Program-made: the position numbers and the translations under genes
Shown here: positions 55,352 to 64,000 of the stretch, piece by piece
How the letters are laid out: each line of letters opens with the position of its first letter
Position numbering within the stretch: position 1 is the stretch's first letter
The notes under the pieces: model-generated
What the model was told of the DNA's origin: nothing
The model's input: the letters and a program-made list of their open reading frames with translations, nothing else
The model's database searches: none
Source: Flavobacteriales bacterium
GTDB lineage: Bacteria > Bacteroidota > Bacteroidia > Flavobacteriales_C > GCA-002722245
Length of the DNA stretch: 64,000 bases
Direction of reading: 5' to 3'
Assembly (NCBI GenBank): GCA_023251095.1
Contig: JAHEZL010000012.1
Span: 58,354-122,353 of the forward strand

Positions 55352-57622
55352 GTGAATAATATTAAAAACATATTGTTTTATTTTCTGGTCACGGGAGTTT
55401 TTCTGTACGTGATGTATGCCATTGTGGAAAAGGGGGAGTTGCAGGAAGTAAACAAGATTACCAGTGTTGTGACGCATAAGGACAGCAGTGGATTTGATCA
55501 GATCAAAAGTACTTTGGTTCATAACCTTGAACATCCGCTCGCTATATTGTTACTGCAAATCATTACCATCATTGTTACTGCACGGATTTTTTCGTTTTTC
55601 TTTCGGAAAATCGGTCAGCCTTCTGTGATAGGAGAAATCATTGCCGGTATATTTTTGGGGCCTTCTTTTGTCGGCTATTATTTCCCTGAGTTTTCCCACT
55701 TTTTATTCCCAAAGGAATCCATTCCTAACCTTCAGTTTTTGAGTCAGGTTGGATTGATTCTCTTTATGTTCATCGTTGGAATGGAGCTGGATTTAAAGAT
55801 TTTGCGCAAGAAGGCTTCGGAAGCTATAATAATCAGTCACGCCAGCATCATTTTTCCTTTTGCCCTTGGAATGGGACTCGCTTATTTTCTCTATGAAAAT
55901 TATGCTCCCGATAATGTTAACTTTTTGTCCTTTGCTTTGTTTACGGGTATTGCAATGAGTATTACCGCATTTCCCGTTCTGGCACGTATTGTACAGGAAC
56001 GACAATTGTCGAAAACAAAACTAGGGGCTCTCGTTATTACCTGTGCCGCTGCCGACGATATCACGGCCTGGTGTATACTTGCCGCTGTAATTGCTATTGT
56101 TAAAGCAGGTTCGGTGGTGAGTTCTGTGTACACTATAGCGATGGCCATAGGGTATGTGATATTGATGTTGAAAGTGATTCAGCCTTTTTTGAAAAGAATA
56201 GGTGATGTGTATTCCAAGCAGGATTCATTGAGCAAACCAGTAGTTGCTATTTTCTTTGCAACGCTTTTATTGTCTTCTTATGTTACTGAAGTAATTGGTA
56301 TTCATGCTTTGTTTGGTGCTTTTATGGCTGGTGTGATCATGCCGCCCAATCTGCATTTCAGAAATATTTTTGTGGAAAAAGTAGAAGATATTTCTTTAGT
56401 TCTTTTGCTGCCTTTGTTTTTTGTGGCAACTGGTTTAAAAACGCAAATAGGATTGTTGAACGATTTTCATTTGTGGCAGGTGTGCGGCGTTATAATTACT
56501 GTTGCTATAACAGGTAAGTTTTTAGGAAGTGCTTTGGCGGCGAAGTATACCGGACAAACATGGAAGGAAAGTTTAACTGTGGGAGCTCTAATGAATACAA
56601 GAGGTTTGATGGAGCTGGTAGTATTAAATATCGGTTTTGATTTAGGCGTTTTATCTCCCGAAATTTTTGCGATGATGGTTATTATGGCGCTGGTGACAAC
56701 GTTTATGACCGGTCCGGCTTTGGATTTAATCAACTACGTATTTAAAGAAAAACCGCAGGAGCTTATCGACGAAGACAGTCCGCGCAAATATAAAATCCTC
56801 TTTTCCTTCGGTGATCCTGAAAGAGGTAAAAGCATGGTGCATCTTGCGAACAGCTTGGTACATAAATATCAGAATGAATCTACCGTGTCGGCAATGCACC
56901 TCCGTTTAAGCAATGAATTGCATCAGTACAATATGCTGGAGCTGGAACGCGAAAATTTCCGACCTATTAAAAGAGAGGCGGCTAAACTCGATTTGCCCAT
57001 TCAGACTTTATTCAAGCCGACTCTGGATATTGATAAAGAAATTGTGGAAACTGCCAATGAAGGATCTTACGACTTACTGATTATTGGAATGGGACCTTCT
57101 ATTTTTGAAGGCAGCTTTTTAGGGAAGATGATAGGCATCACTTCTAAAATTATTAATCCTGAAAAGTTTTACAACACCATTACTGGTAAGGAAAATATAG
57201 TGGAAGGTACTACCTTTAATTCCCGCATCAACAACATTATTAAAACTACGAAAGGATCTTTAGGGATCTTTATTGACAAAGGATTGATTAAAGTAGAAGT
57301 GGTTTTTATCCCTATTTTATCTTTGGCCGATGCGTTTATTTTAGATTACGCACACAGGGTGATACACAACAATGGCGCGCGCGTAAAAATCATTGATGCG
57401 GTAGGTGTGATTCAAAATAATATTGCTTTTCAAAACATGATCAACGCCATTGAACAACAATATCCAATGCATTTGTCTTTCTTGTCTGAAAACAAAATTG
57501 ATAAAGAATTTCTTTCCCAGACGGACATTATGATTTTAAGCATGGACAGCTGGAAACGCTTAATGGATGGGCGAAGTGAATGGCTGATCAACTCTCCTTC
57601 AGTGCTGGTGGTGAAACCATAA
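55352..57622 (+). CDS. CPA2-family cation:proton antiporter with C-terminal stress-protein-like domain
   Basis: A 756-aa protein. Residues about 65-460 form a monovalent cation:proton antiporter-2 membrane domain with some 12 helices: GEIIAGIFLGPSFVG, MFIVGMELDL, GIAMSITAFPVLARI and AADDITAWCIL with the paired Asp residues of this family. Residues about 480-756 are soluble, with two universal-stress-like halves (ILFSFGDPERGKSMVHLA, YDLLIIGMG). It probably exchanges K+ or Na+ for H+ under control of the cytoplasmic domain. The start is GTG at 55352; a near-consensus TAAATTCG lies 4 nt before it. Confidence 0.87.
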   Translation: MNNIKNILFYFLVTGVFLYVMYAIVEKGELQEVNKITSVVTHKDSSGFDQIKSTLVHNLEHPLAILLLQIITIIVTARIFSFFFRKIGQPSVIGEIIAGIFLGPSFVGYYFPEFSHFLFPKESIPNLQFLSQVGLILFMFIVGMELDLKILRKKASEAIIISHASIIFPFALGMGLAYFLYENYAPDNVNFLSFALFTGIAMSITAFPVLARIVQERQLSKTKLGALVITCAAADDITAWCILAAVIAIVKAGSVVSSVYTIAMAIGYVILMLKVIQPFLKRIGDVYSKQDSLSKPVVAIFFATLLLSSYVTEVIGIHALFGAFMAGVIMPPNLHFRNIFVEKVEDISLVLLLPLFFVATGLKTQIGLLNDFHLWQVCGVIITVAITGKFLGSALAAKYTGQTWKESLTVGALMNTRGLMELVVLNIGFDLGVLSPEIFAMMVIMALVTTFMTGPALDLINYVFKEKPQELIDEDSPRKYKILFSFGDPERGKSMVHLANSLVHKYQNESTVSAMHLRLSNELHQYNMLELERENFRPIKREAAKLDLPIQTLFKPTLDIDKEIVETANEGSYDLLIIGMGPSIFEGSFLGKMIGITSKIINPEKFYNTITGKENIVEGTTFNSRINNIIKTTKGSLGIFIDKGLIKVEVVFIPILSLADAFILDYAHRVIHNNGARVKIIDAVGVIQNNIAFQNMINAIEQQYPMHLSFLSENKIDKEFLSQTDIMILSMDSWKRLMDGRSEWLINSPSVLVVKP

Positions 57623-57727
57623 AAGGCACAGTTCTTGTTTCTTTTTCTGAACGCAATTAACAAATCGATGTTGATTTCTAATGCGCGTAATCGTGAACTA
57701 CTTATGGACAAGCGTGTACAAGCAACA

Positions 57728-57735
57728 TATATTTG
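57728..57735 (+). promoter_or_regulatory. -7 element of the response-regulator gene
   Basis: TATATTTG matches TAnnTTTG 22 nt before the ATG at 57758. It lies inside the longer upstream reading frame, which argues against a start upstream of it. Confidence 0.5.
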
Positions 57736-57757
57736 CTATCATATAAAGGAAGATGTT

Positions 57758-58276
57758 ATGAGTTCGGACACAATTGCCATACAACGCTTGATTCAGGAAC
57801 AAATTGAATTATATAAAAAGAACTACAACAAAAAGTTAAAAGTTCTGGTGATGGACGATGATGATATGTGTTCGAAGCTGGTGAAGCATCAGTTGGATAC
57901 CAGCTTTAAGGGCTTACTGGAAGTTGAAATGTGTAACAATTACGATGAGTTTATTAAAAGCGGGAAAATTTTCGACATTGCTGTTATCGATTATTTTTAT
58001 GAAGATCAATTGTCGCAACACGATGGTTTATCCATTCTCAATAAAATAAAAAGTTTAAATCCGGCCACAACAGTTTATATGATGACCGGTCACAAACAAA
58101 TCAACATAGCGATACAGGCTATTAAAACAGGTGCTGCCGATTATATCATTAAAGGAGAGGTGGGCATGCATCGCTTAAATGAAAATATTTTAGAGCTCCT
58201 TCGTCGCAAAAATACCTATAACAAAAGGGTTTCCGTACTATCTCTGTTCCGTAAGCGCATGGGGCTTTTTATGTAA
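57758..58276 (+). CDS. stand-alone response regulator receiver protein
   Basis: A 172-aa protein: an N-terminal helix (1-26) and a receiver domain (about 27-150) with the acidic pocket VMDDDD (31-36), phospho-acceptor Asp78 in DIAVIDYF, Thr in MMTGHKQ and Lys in YIIKGE. No output domain is present. The ATG at 57758 is preferred because the promoter element lies just before it. The hybrid kinase gene follows after 58 nt, so it is probably the phosphorylation partner. Confidence 0.85.
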   Translation: MSSDTIAIQRLIQEQIELYKKNYNKKLKVLVMDDDDMCSKLVKHQLDTSFKGLLEVEMCNNYDEFIKSGKIFDIAVIDYFYEDQLSQHDGLSILNKIKSLNPATTVYMMTGHKQINIAIQAIKTGAADYIIKGEVGMHRLNENILELLRRKNTYNKRVSVLSLFRKRMGLFM

Positions 58277-58334
58277 GCATATTTCTCGTACATTTAGCTA
58301 AGTAACATTAGTCAGGCAGTGTACTAGGGGTATC

Positions 58335-60626
58335 ATGGAACAGTTAATTAAAATTCTTTATGTAGAAGACAACGAGTATGACGCTCGTAATTTTCAGCGT
58401 GAGCTGGAGAAATCTTCATTGACTACCACTTTACTTACGGTAAATACTATTGCAGAAGCATTGACCTATGCTGAAAAGAAAGAGTTTGATATTGTTTTTT
58501 TAGATTATCATCTTCCCGGTGAAAACGGACTCTCCTTATTAAGAACCATCAGAAATAAAGGCTTCAGCATTCCGGTGGTGATCATTACCAATTATGCCGA
58601 TCCGCAAGTAGCGGTAGAAATGATGCAGTCGGGAGCCAGTGATTACATTCCGAAATCATTATTGAATACAGAGGGGATAGAGCAGTGCATCAGAAACTCC
58701 ATTCGTTATTCGGAATTGGAGCAGGTAAGAAAAAGCGTAGAATCGAGTTTAAAATCGGCTGAAGAAAAGCTGTCGACTATCATTTCACATACTCCCGTAA
58801 TTTTATTTTCTGTTAATCCCAATGGTGAACTCACTTTTGCTAAAGGAAGAAATTTGGGTTCTATAATGCCCGGAGGTGATGAATTGGTGGGGGAATCCGT
58901 GTTTGAGCTTTTTGAAGGACACGATGAATTCATTGGTCAGATTAAAATTGCTTTAGCCGGAAATGAAGTTACTCAATCCATAAAATTCGGCAATACGGTT
59001 TATCAGATTTCCTGTACGCCCAGGATGAATTCTAATGGCAAACTGGAGGAAATTGTTGGTATTGCTTATGATGTTACCAAAAGAGCCGAAGCGGAAGAAT
59101 CTTTGTTAAAGGCAAAATTGCTGGCCGAACAAACCAGTAAGGCGAAACAGGATTTTATTGCCAATATGAGTCATGAAATCCGCACGCCGATGAATGCCAT
59201 CGTTGGATTCACCAATCTTCTGGAGGAAACTGTTTTGGATGAAGTGCAGCGTGATTATGTGAAAACCATTCAACTGTCGGGAGAGAGTTTGTTGAATTTA
59301 ATCAATGATATTTTAGATTTCTCAAAAATAGAAGCGGGAAAACTTTTCATAGAGAAAGAAGAATTTGTTTTGCGCGACACGCTTTCCTCTGTAGAGCGTG
59401 TTTTAAAAGGCAAAGCCGATGAGAAAAAATTAAACCTCATCATTAAGGTAGATCCCGAAGTTCCTGTTAGTTTGTTGGGTGATCCGAACAGATTGTATCA
59501 GGTATTGATGAATCTGATGAGTAATGCCATTAAGTTTACCGATAAAGGAAAGGTGTTGGTGGAGGTTAAAAAAATGTCGGAAAAATCCAATAAAGTAAAA
59601 TTGAAATTCATTGTCGCCGATACAGGTATTGGAATTCCTAAAGATGATTATGAATCTATTTTCGAAAGTTTCTCTCAGATAAGTTCAGGAACTACCCGTA
59701 AATACGGAGGTACAGGATTAGGCTTGGCGATTGTAAAGCGTCTGGTGGAGTTGCAAAAAGGAAGCATAAAAGTAAAAAGTGAATTGCGTCAGGGTTCTAC
59801 TTTTGAGTTTGATTTGGAGTATTCTATTGGAAAAGGGAAGTTGGATAAATTGGAAAAAGCTTTTGTGGAAGCCATTGATTTGAGTGTGTTGAAAGGTAAA
59901 AAAGTGATACTAGCTGAAGACAACAGGATGAATCAAAAGTTGATTCAAAATATTCTGGCCAGTTTGGAAATGGATTTAAAAATAGCCAGCAACGGTAAGG
60001 AAGTCTTGGATTTATTACAAAAGGAAGCGGCAGATATTTTATTACTCGATATTCAAATGCCCATTATGGATGGCTTTGAAGTGGCGGGGCATATCAGAAA
60101 AAAAATACAGGGACCTATAGGAAATATTCCTATTATTGCTATGACGGCTCATGCATTTAAGGAAGAGAAAGAAGCGTGTTTAAAAGCCGGTATGAATGAT
60201 CATATTGCAAAGCCCATTCAGAAAGAAGAATTGTTAAGAATAATGTATAATCTTCTGATGGGACATGTGGAAAAAACGGTTCAGCCTATGATTGATATTA
60301 GTTATTTAAAATCCTTATCGGAAGGCAATGATGAGTTCGTTACCGAGATGCTCAATATTTTTGCGGAAGACACTCCTGTGTTAATGCAGCAAATGAAGGT
60401 TGCGGTAGAGAAAGAGGATTGGAAAAAAGTGAGTCAGCTCGCTCATAAATACCGATCGCCATTGGCTTTGCTTGGTATTAAGTCGATTGAAGAAATCATG
60501 AATACCATTGAGTACAACGCGAAGGAAAAAACAAATCTTTCGGAGTTGCCCAAAATGTTTAACGAAGCGGAGGTTCTTACCTTAAGCGCTTTGGAATATA
60601 TCAATAAGGAACTCACTAAAAGTTAA
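58335..60626 (+). CDS. hybrid histidine kinase, REC-PAS-HisKA-HATPase-REC-Hpt
   Basis: A 763-aa cytoplasmic phosphorelay protein without transmembrane helices. Order: receiver 1 with Asp57 (VFLDYHLPG); a PAS domain (about 150-260); HisKA with His280 in MSHEIRTPMN; HATPase with the N box LMSNAIKF and DTGIGIP, GGTGLGLAIV; receiver 2 with Asp572 (LLDIQMPIMDG); and a C-terminal Hpt domain with His704 in LAHKYRSPLALLG. All four phosphorylation sites look intact, so a complete relay could run within one chain and out to the adjacent response regulator. The input signal is unknown. A terminator follows at 60797. Confidence 0.93.
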   Translation: MEQLIKILYVEDNEYDARNFQRELEKSSLTTTLLTVNTIAEALTYAEKKEFDIVFLDYHLPGENGLSLLRTIRNKGFSIPVVIITNYADPQVAVEMMQSGASDYIPKSLLNTEGIEQCIRNSIRYSELEQVRKSVESSLKSAEEKLSTIISHTPVILFSVNPNGELTFAKGRNLGSIMPGGDELVGESVFELFEGHDEFIGQIKIALAGNEVTQSIKFGNTVYQISCTPRMNSNGKLEEIVGIAYDVTKRAEAEESLLKAKLLAEQTSKAKQDFIANMSHEIRTPMNAIVGFTNLLEETVLDEVQRDYVKTIQLSGESLLNLINDILDFSKIEAGKLFIEKEEFVLRDTLSSVERVLKGKADEKKLNLIIKVDPEVPVSLLGDPNRLYQVLMNLMSNAIKFTDKGKVLVEVKKMSEKSNKVKLKFIVADTGIGIPKDDYESIFESFSQISSGTTRKYGGTGLGLAIVKRLVELQKGSIKVKSELRQGSTFEFDLEYSIGKGKLDKLEKAFVEAIDLSVLKGKKVILAEDNRMNQKLIQNILASLEMDLKIASNGKEVLDLLQKEAADILLLDIQMPIMDGFEVAGHIRKKIQGPIGNIPIIAMTAHAFKEEKEACLKAGMNDHIAKPIQKEELLRIMYNLLMGHVEKTVQPMIDISYLKSLSEGNDEFVTEMLNIFAEDTPVLMQQMKVAVEKEDWKKVSQLAHKYRSPLALLGIKSIEEIMNTIEYNAKEKTNLSELPKMFNEAEVLTLSALEYINKELTKS

Positions 60627-60728
60627 GTTCACCCGAAATAATTCGCCACTGACCGTTGAAAATAATGGCTTGGGAGAAAAATCAATAAATCTTTCAAAAT
60701 AATGCTAGCGTTTCTCTATATGAATTGT

Positions 60729-60736
60729 TAGCTTTG
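60729..60736 (+). promoter_or_regulatory. -7 element in the intergenic region after the hybrid kinase
   Basis: TAGCTTTG, a perfect TAnnTTTG, with no gene directly downstream on the plus strand but a strong terminator 60 nt later. No clear -33 element. Confidence 0.35.
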
Positions 60737-60742
60737 TTCCGA

Positions 60743-60826
60743 TTAAAGTTTACTTGCTATTTATAGTAAGTAGTTTTTTCATAGTTGTTTTGGGGTGCCC
60801 GGAAATTTATTTCCGGGCTTTTTTTT
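60743..60826 (+). ncRNA. candidate small RNA
   Basis: Between a perfect -7 element (60729-60736) and an intrinsic terminator (60797-60826) lies about 84 nt without a reading frame. It can fold into a hairpin (60751-60772, TACTTGCTAT with ATAGTAAGTA, one G-U pair), a U/G-rich single-stranded region and the terminator hairpin. This is the layout of a trans-acting small RNA, but the only evidence is the signals, so it is tentative. Confidence 0.35.
60797..60826 (+). terminator. intrinsic terminator
   Basis: GCCCGGAA (60797-60804) pairs with TTCCGGGC (60811-60818), followed by T8. It terminates the hybrid kinase transcript or the proposed small RNA. Confidence 0.85.
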
Positions 60827-60850
60827 GCCCGGAATTCAGCAGGAAAAGTA

Positions 60851-61519
60851 TTAAAACTTCATGTTGAAAGATAGTCCCATGGCCGATGAATTGGCCATTC
60901 CCAAGTTAAACATTGTGGGTTGTATGTGGAAGGATAAATTGTCGTCCACGTTGTAATTGTACAAGTGTCCGTCAACTGTTGCATCTAAAATATTACATAA
61001 ATAAAGAACGCCTGTGAAGAAATACGATAAGTCGCGGTTTCTTCGGTAGTAATCATTTTCTGTCTGGAATTCTGTTTCCGATATTTTTGTGGAAAAATAA
61101 GAAGCGGGAATATCTGTTTTTCCTGCAGAATGGTCTTTTGCGTAGTTGTATAATTCAAGGTCAGTGTGGTAAGGATTATTTTTAATAATTAAAGCTCCGT
61201 GCCAGAAGTTATAATAATCAGTGTTGGTGTAAGCAAGGTAGCCCACGCCGCCCAGTAGGGCATATACCACAGGGATTTTCCAGTATTTTTGGTTGTAAGC
61301 TTGTCCGAGTCCGGGAAGAATTGCCGACAGCATTCCTGCTTTTTTTGGAGAGTGGTCGGGATCTTTAACGACTACCGATTTTTCTTTTACGCCTTCCACT
61401 TTTGCAGTGTCATTGGCGAATTTTGTAGAGTCCTTAAGAACTTGCACCGTGTCGATTTGTGCATTGAGATTAAATACAAAGCTTAGCAGAAAACATATGA
61501 TGAGCAAGCAGTATCGCAC
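60851..61519 (-). CDS. DUF5683-domain membrane protein
   Basis: A 222-aa protein with a signal peptide ending LNAQ (about 20), followed by SPKKAGMLSAILPGLGQAYNQKYWKIPVVYALLGG, the hallmark of DUF5683. One or two further hydrophobic segments follow (FFTGVLYLCNILDATVDGHL). Function unknown, but the order parA-parB-DUF5683 recurs in Bacteroidota. It starts 3 nt after the parB stop. Confidence 0.85.
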   Translation of the reverse strand: MRYCLLIICFLLSFVFNLNAQIDTVQVLKDSTKFANDTAKVEGVKEKSVVVKDPDHSPKKAGMLSAILPGLGQAYNQKYWKIPVVYALLGGVGYLAYTNTDYYNFWHGALIIKNNPYHTDLELYNYAKDHSAGKTDIPASYFSTKISETEFQTENDYYRRNRDLSYFFTGVLYLCNILDATVDGHLYNYNVDDNLSFHIQPTMFNLGMANSSAMGLSFNMKF

Positions 61520-61522
61520 GAC

Positions 61523-62425
61523 TTAAAGATCTAAAAGGTCCTTAATTCTTTGCAGGTCTTTTTCTGATTTGAAAGGAATAACGATGCTTCCTTTTCCTTT
61601 TGGATTTTTCACCACTTTAACTTTGGCGCTGAAGAGTTGTGATAAATCTTCCTTCAGTTTTTGTTCGTCAAAAGAAAGATTATCGGCTTTCTTTTTTGCG
61701 GGAGCATTGGTGGTAGGTTGCTCGGCGCTTTGACGGGCCAGCTCTTCCACGGTTCTAACGCTTAATCCTTCGGGAACAATTTTGCGGTAAACATATAAAA
61801 GCACATCTTCATCATCAATGGCCAACAGCGCACGGGCGTGGCCCATGGTGATTTCCTGATTTTTTAAAGAGACTTGTATTTGTGCGGGTAATTTAAGTAA
61901 GCGTAAATAGTTGGCGGTGGTAGATCGGTTTTTCCCAACGCGTTCTCCCAGTTCTTCCTGAGTCAGCTGACATTCGTCCATCAGGCGTTTGTAACTCACT
62001 GCAACTTCAATAGGGTTGAGGTCCTGACGTTGAATGTTTTCCACCAGCGCCATTTCCAGCATCGCCTGATCGTTGGCAATGCGGATATATGCAGGAATTT
62101 CAGTCAATCCCGCAACCTGCGAAGCGCGAAATCTTCTTTCTCCTGAAATGATTTGAAATTTATCGTAGCCAAGTTTTCTAACGGTAAGCGGTTGGATGAT
62201 TCCAAGTTCCTTAATGGATTGGGCCAATTCCAACAATGCTTCTTTTTCAAATTCTGTTCGGGGTTGAAAAGGATTGGCTTCAATGTGTTCAATGCGGATG
62301 TTGGCAACGGTGCCCACATTCTGATTGGCTTTATCGGCGGGAAAGCTGGAGGTAATGTCCGTTCCTGAATTTTCCAATAAAGCGCTTAAGCCTCTTCCCA
62401 GTACATTTTTTTTATTAGAGCTCAT
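61523..62425 (-). CDS. parB: chromosome partitioning protein ParB
   Basis: CTP-dependent DNA clamp that loads at parS and spreads for chromosome segregation. The 300-aa protein has the N-terminal IEANPFQPR, the CTP-binding GERRFRAS, then a helix-turn-helix (LTQEELGERVGKNRSTTANYLRLL) and a C-terminal dimerisation domain after a Lys/Ala-rich linker. Its start overlaps the end of parA by 11 nt. No parS-type palindrome was confirmed in the window. Confidence 0.96.
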   Translation of the reverse strand: MSSNKKNVLGRGLSALLENSGTDITSSFPADKANQNVGTVANIRIEHIEANPFQPRTEFEKEALLELAQSIKELGIIQPLTVRKLGYDKFQIISGERRFRASQVAGLTEIPAYIRIANDQAMLEMALVENIQRQDLNPIEVAVSYKRLMDECQLTQEELGERVGKNRSTTANYLRLLKLPAQIQVSLKNQEITMGHARALLAIDDEDVLLYVYRKIVPEGLSVRTVEELARQSAEQPTTNAPAKKKADNLSFDEQKLKEDLSQLFSAKVKVVKNPKGKGSIVIPFKSEKDLQRIKDLLDL

Positions 62426-63230
62426 CTTCTATATCTATCACTTTTTCTTCCTGACTGATGCGGGTCATGTTGTTTTTCTGCAACACTTCTCTTGCTAAAT
62501 TTAGGTAGTTTACCGATCCTTTGCAACTTGCATCGTGGGTTAAGATAGATTGTCCGAAGCTTGGCGCCTCGCCCAACTTGGTGTTGCGTTGAATAATGGT
62601 GTCGAAAACCATGTCCTGAAAATGTGTTTTAACTTCATCCACCACTTGATTCGACAGGCGCAAACGCGTATCGTACATGGTTAATAAAATGCCTTCAATT
62701 CTCAGTTCGGGATTCAATCGGGATTGAACAATTTTAATGGTATTTAATAATTTGCCTAAACCTTCCAAAGCGAAGTACTCGCATTGTACCGGAACGATCA
62801 CTGAATCGGAAGCGCTTAAAGCGTTGATGGTGATCAATCCCAATGACGGAGAGCAGTCGATGATGATGAAATCGTAGTCGTCCTGAACTTTTTGCAAAGC
62901 CAGTTTCAGCATCTTTTCTCTGTTCGGTAAATTGATTATTTCTATTTCAGCACCTACTAAATCAATGTTTGCAGGGATGATATCAACGTTGGGAGTTTCG
63001 GTTTGAAGAATGATGTCTTTCGGTTCAACTTCATTGATGATACATTCGTAAGTTCCCATCTTAATGTTTCGGGGATCGAAGCCTAAGCCCGAAGTTGAAT
63101 TGGCTTGCGGATCCGCATCTACCAACAAAACTTTTTTCTCCAGTACACCCAAGCAGGCTGCTAAGTTAATAGCAGTAGTTGTTTTTCCAACGCCACCTTT
63201 CTGATTGGTAATCGAAATTATCTTGCCCAT
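62415..63230 (-). CDS. parA: chromosome partitioning ATPase ParA
   Basis: Deviant Walker-A ATPase that moves ParB-parS complexes over the nucleoid. The 271-aa protein starts MGKIISITNQKGGVGKTTTA (deviant Walker A), with VDADPQANST and IIDCSPSLGLITINAL. The ATG at 63230 is preferred over the GTG at 63233. It is upstream of and overlaps parB. Chromosomal parAB of this type usually lies near the replication origin, though no dnaA or origin is seen here. Confidence 0.96.
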   Translation of the reverse strand: MGKIISITNQKGGVGKTTTAINLAACLGVLEKKVLLVDADPQANSTSGLGFDPRNIKMGTYECIINEVEPKDIILQTETPNVDIIPANIDLVGAEIEIINLPNREKMLKLALQKVQDDYDFIIIDCSPSLGLITINALSASDSVIVPVQCEYFALEGLGKLLNTIKIVQSRLNPELRIEGILLTMYDTRLRLSNQVVDEVKTHFQDMVFDTIIQRNTKLGEAPSFGQSILTHDASCKGSVNYLNLAREVLQKNNMTRISQEEKVIDIEDEL

Positions 63231-63269
63231 CACACAAAAATTTAAAAATTAAAATAAACTCAGATTTTC

Positions 63270-63277
63270 TATATTTG
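63270..63277 (+). promoter_or_regulatory. -7 element of the FMN-reductase gene
   Basis: TATATTTG matches TAnnTTTG 78 nt before the ATG at 63356 and overlaps an apparent TTG start at 63275, which argues against that start. Confidence 0.5.
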
Positions 63278-63355
63278 AAAACCCTTGTAAAGGTAGATGA
63301 TATAGATCACTATTTCAGGGTGATTTTTAAACAAAATTTTGTTAATAACGGCATT

Positions 63356-63874
63356 ATGATAACAGTGGTCTCTGGCACTAATAGAAAGGGAAGTATGACG
63401 CTTCAGGTTTCAATGCTATGCGAGAAAATACTGAGAGAAAAAGGGGAGGAAGTTAAATTGCTCGACTTAAGTGATTTGCCTCACGATTTTGTGTTTACGG
63501 CTTTGTATGGCAACAAAAATGCAGACTTTGAAAAAATTGTAGAAGAGTATATTTATGCCAGTTCGAAAATGGTGATTTTGTCGCCCGAATACAACGGCGG
63601 ATTCAGCGGTGTTTTAAAAGCATTTATTGATGGATGGAATCCTAAAATGCTGCGCGGACAGAAAGTAGCGATGGTGGGAGTGGCTTCCGGAAGATCGGGT
63701 AATTTAAGAGGTTTGGATTATCTCACCAATGTTTTTCATTATATGAAATTACATGTTTATCCGGATAAGGTGCCGGTGTCAAGTGTGCATACTTTGGGAA
63801 CTGCAGAGGGTGTTCATGATGAGGCAACGAAAGCGGTGTTGGAAAAAATGCTGAGTGGGTTTATTGCTTATTAA
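63356..63874 (+). CDS. NADPH-dependent FMN reductase family protein
   Basis: A 172-aa flavodoxin-like oxidoreductase. TVVSGTNRKGSMTLQVS forms the phosphate-binding loop, ILSPEYNGGFSGVLKAFIDG the family's second motif, and VGVASGRSGNLRGLDYL the third. It reduces FMN, quinones or azo compounds with NAD(P)H; the physiological substrate is unknown. The ATG at 63356 starts exactly at the first strand; the longer form from TTG at 63275 would add 27 residues with no family support and begin inside the promoter. Confidence 0.87.
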   Translation: MITVVSGTNRKGSMTLQVSMLCEKILREKGEEVKLLDLSDLPHDFVFTALYGNKNADFEKIVEEYIYASSKMVILSPEYNGGFSGVLKAFIDGWNPKMLRGQKVAMVGVASGRSGNLRGLDYLTNVFHYMKLHVYPDKVPVSSVHTLGTAEGVHDEATKAVLEKMLSGFIAY

Positions 63875-63875
63875 T

Positions 63876-63887
63876 CCAGTACGTCAT
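63876..63887. repeat. short fragment of the 43-kb inverted repeat family
   Basis: CCAGTACGTCAT directly after the reductase stop codon matches the arm end at 43188-43199. The rest of the 126-nt tail of the window (to 64000) shows no gene. Confidence 0.4.
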
Positions 63888-64000
63888 CCTATGTTTGTGC
63901 AAACGAATAAAAATTGATTTGTTCGTAGAATAAACAGAAGGAAAAAGAGAAAGGAGCAAAACAATCAATCGTCATAAGGCAAAAAGCCCGATCGCAATGC

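Noticed and set aside
63275..63355. Extended N-terminus of the FMN reductase from a TTG start
   Set aside because: The TTG lies within a perfect -7 promoter element and the extra 27 residues have no family counterpart.

Overview
The window looks like a chromosomal segment of a member of the Bacteroidota, most likely Flavobacteriales or a close relative. The evidence is seen in the sequence: many start regions carry the Bacteroidota-type -7 element TAnnTTTG, Shine-Dalgarno sequences are weak, exported proteins are largely lipoproteins or outer-membrane barrels, and gene blocks typical of the phylum occur (rsfS-ftsH-cdsA-psd, pyrE next to a Nudix gene, parA-parB-DUF5683, uvrA with uspA, a DUF4476 protein, a monomeric isocitrate dehydrogenase). 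No rRNA, tRNA, CRISPR array, transposase or phage gene was seen.

Layout. 1-10.7 kb: the 3' part of pfkA, then a terminated operon of a GH18 chitinase, two predicted outer-membrane barrels and two paralogous surface lipoproteins, followed by a separately promoted NagB/PIG-L fusion. Together they suggest extracellular chitin attack, binding and GlcNAc-phosphate catabolism without SusC/SusD genes. 10.7-16.9 kb: a lipoprotein MsrB-MsrA fusion, an iron/cobalamin-type ABC importer (three overlapping genes), a STAS-like protein, an esterase and a CAP-domain protein. 16.9-22.4 kb: ffh, folD, a TPR lipoprotein and icd. 22.4-27.6 kb: a minus-strand island with vsr, a C5-cytosine methyltransferase and an HpaII-type restriction enzyme, followed by two tightly linked unusual genes, one with a DGxxR (DndB/DUF262-like) motif and one ending in a HEPN-type RX4H motif. 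This is the best candidate for an undescribed defence system. 27.7-35.9 kb: iron permease, exported carbonic anhydrase, DEAD-box helicase, SelO, a MORN-type protein, dipeptide epimerase, an exonuclease and a YdjM-like gene flanked by an inverted pair of structured repeats.

35.9-49.2 kb is housekeeping: psd, cdsA, ftsH, rsfS, birA, pyrE, Nudix, coaD, uvrA and uspA. 49.3-55.3 kb holds a DUF4476 protein, dapA, a small toxin-antitoxin pair and xseA/xseB. 55.3-60.8 kb has a CPA2 antiporter, a stand-alone response regulator, a complex hybrid histidine kinase and a possible small RNA. The window closes with DUF5683, parB, parA and an FMN reductase.

Cross-cutting observations: several families of perfect extragenic inverted repeats, including one with a pseudoknot-capable 39-mer and compensatory changes in a stem, and a recurring promoter arrangement in which TAnnTTTG lies only 4-5 nt before the start codon, which would give leaderless mRNAs. 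All functional calls are made by eye from motifs; no database search was run.
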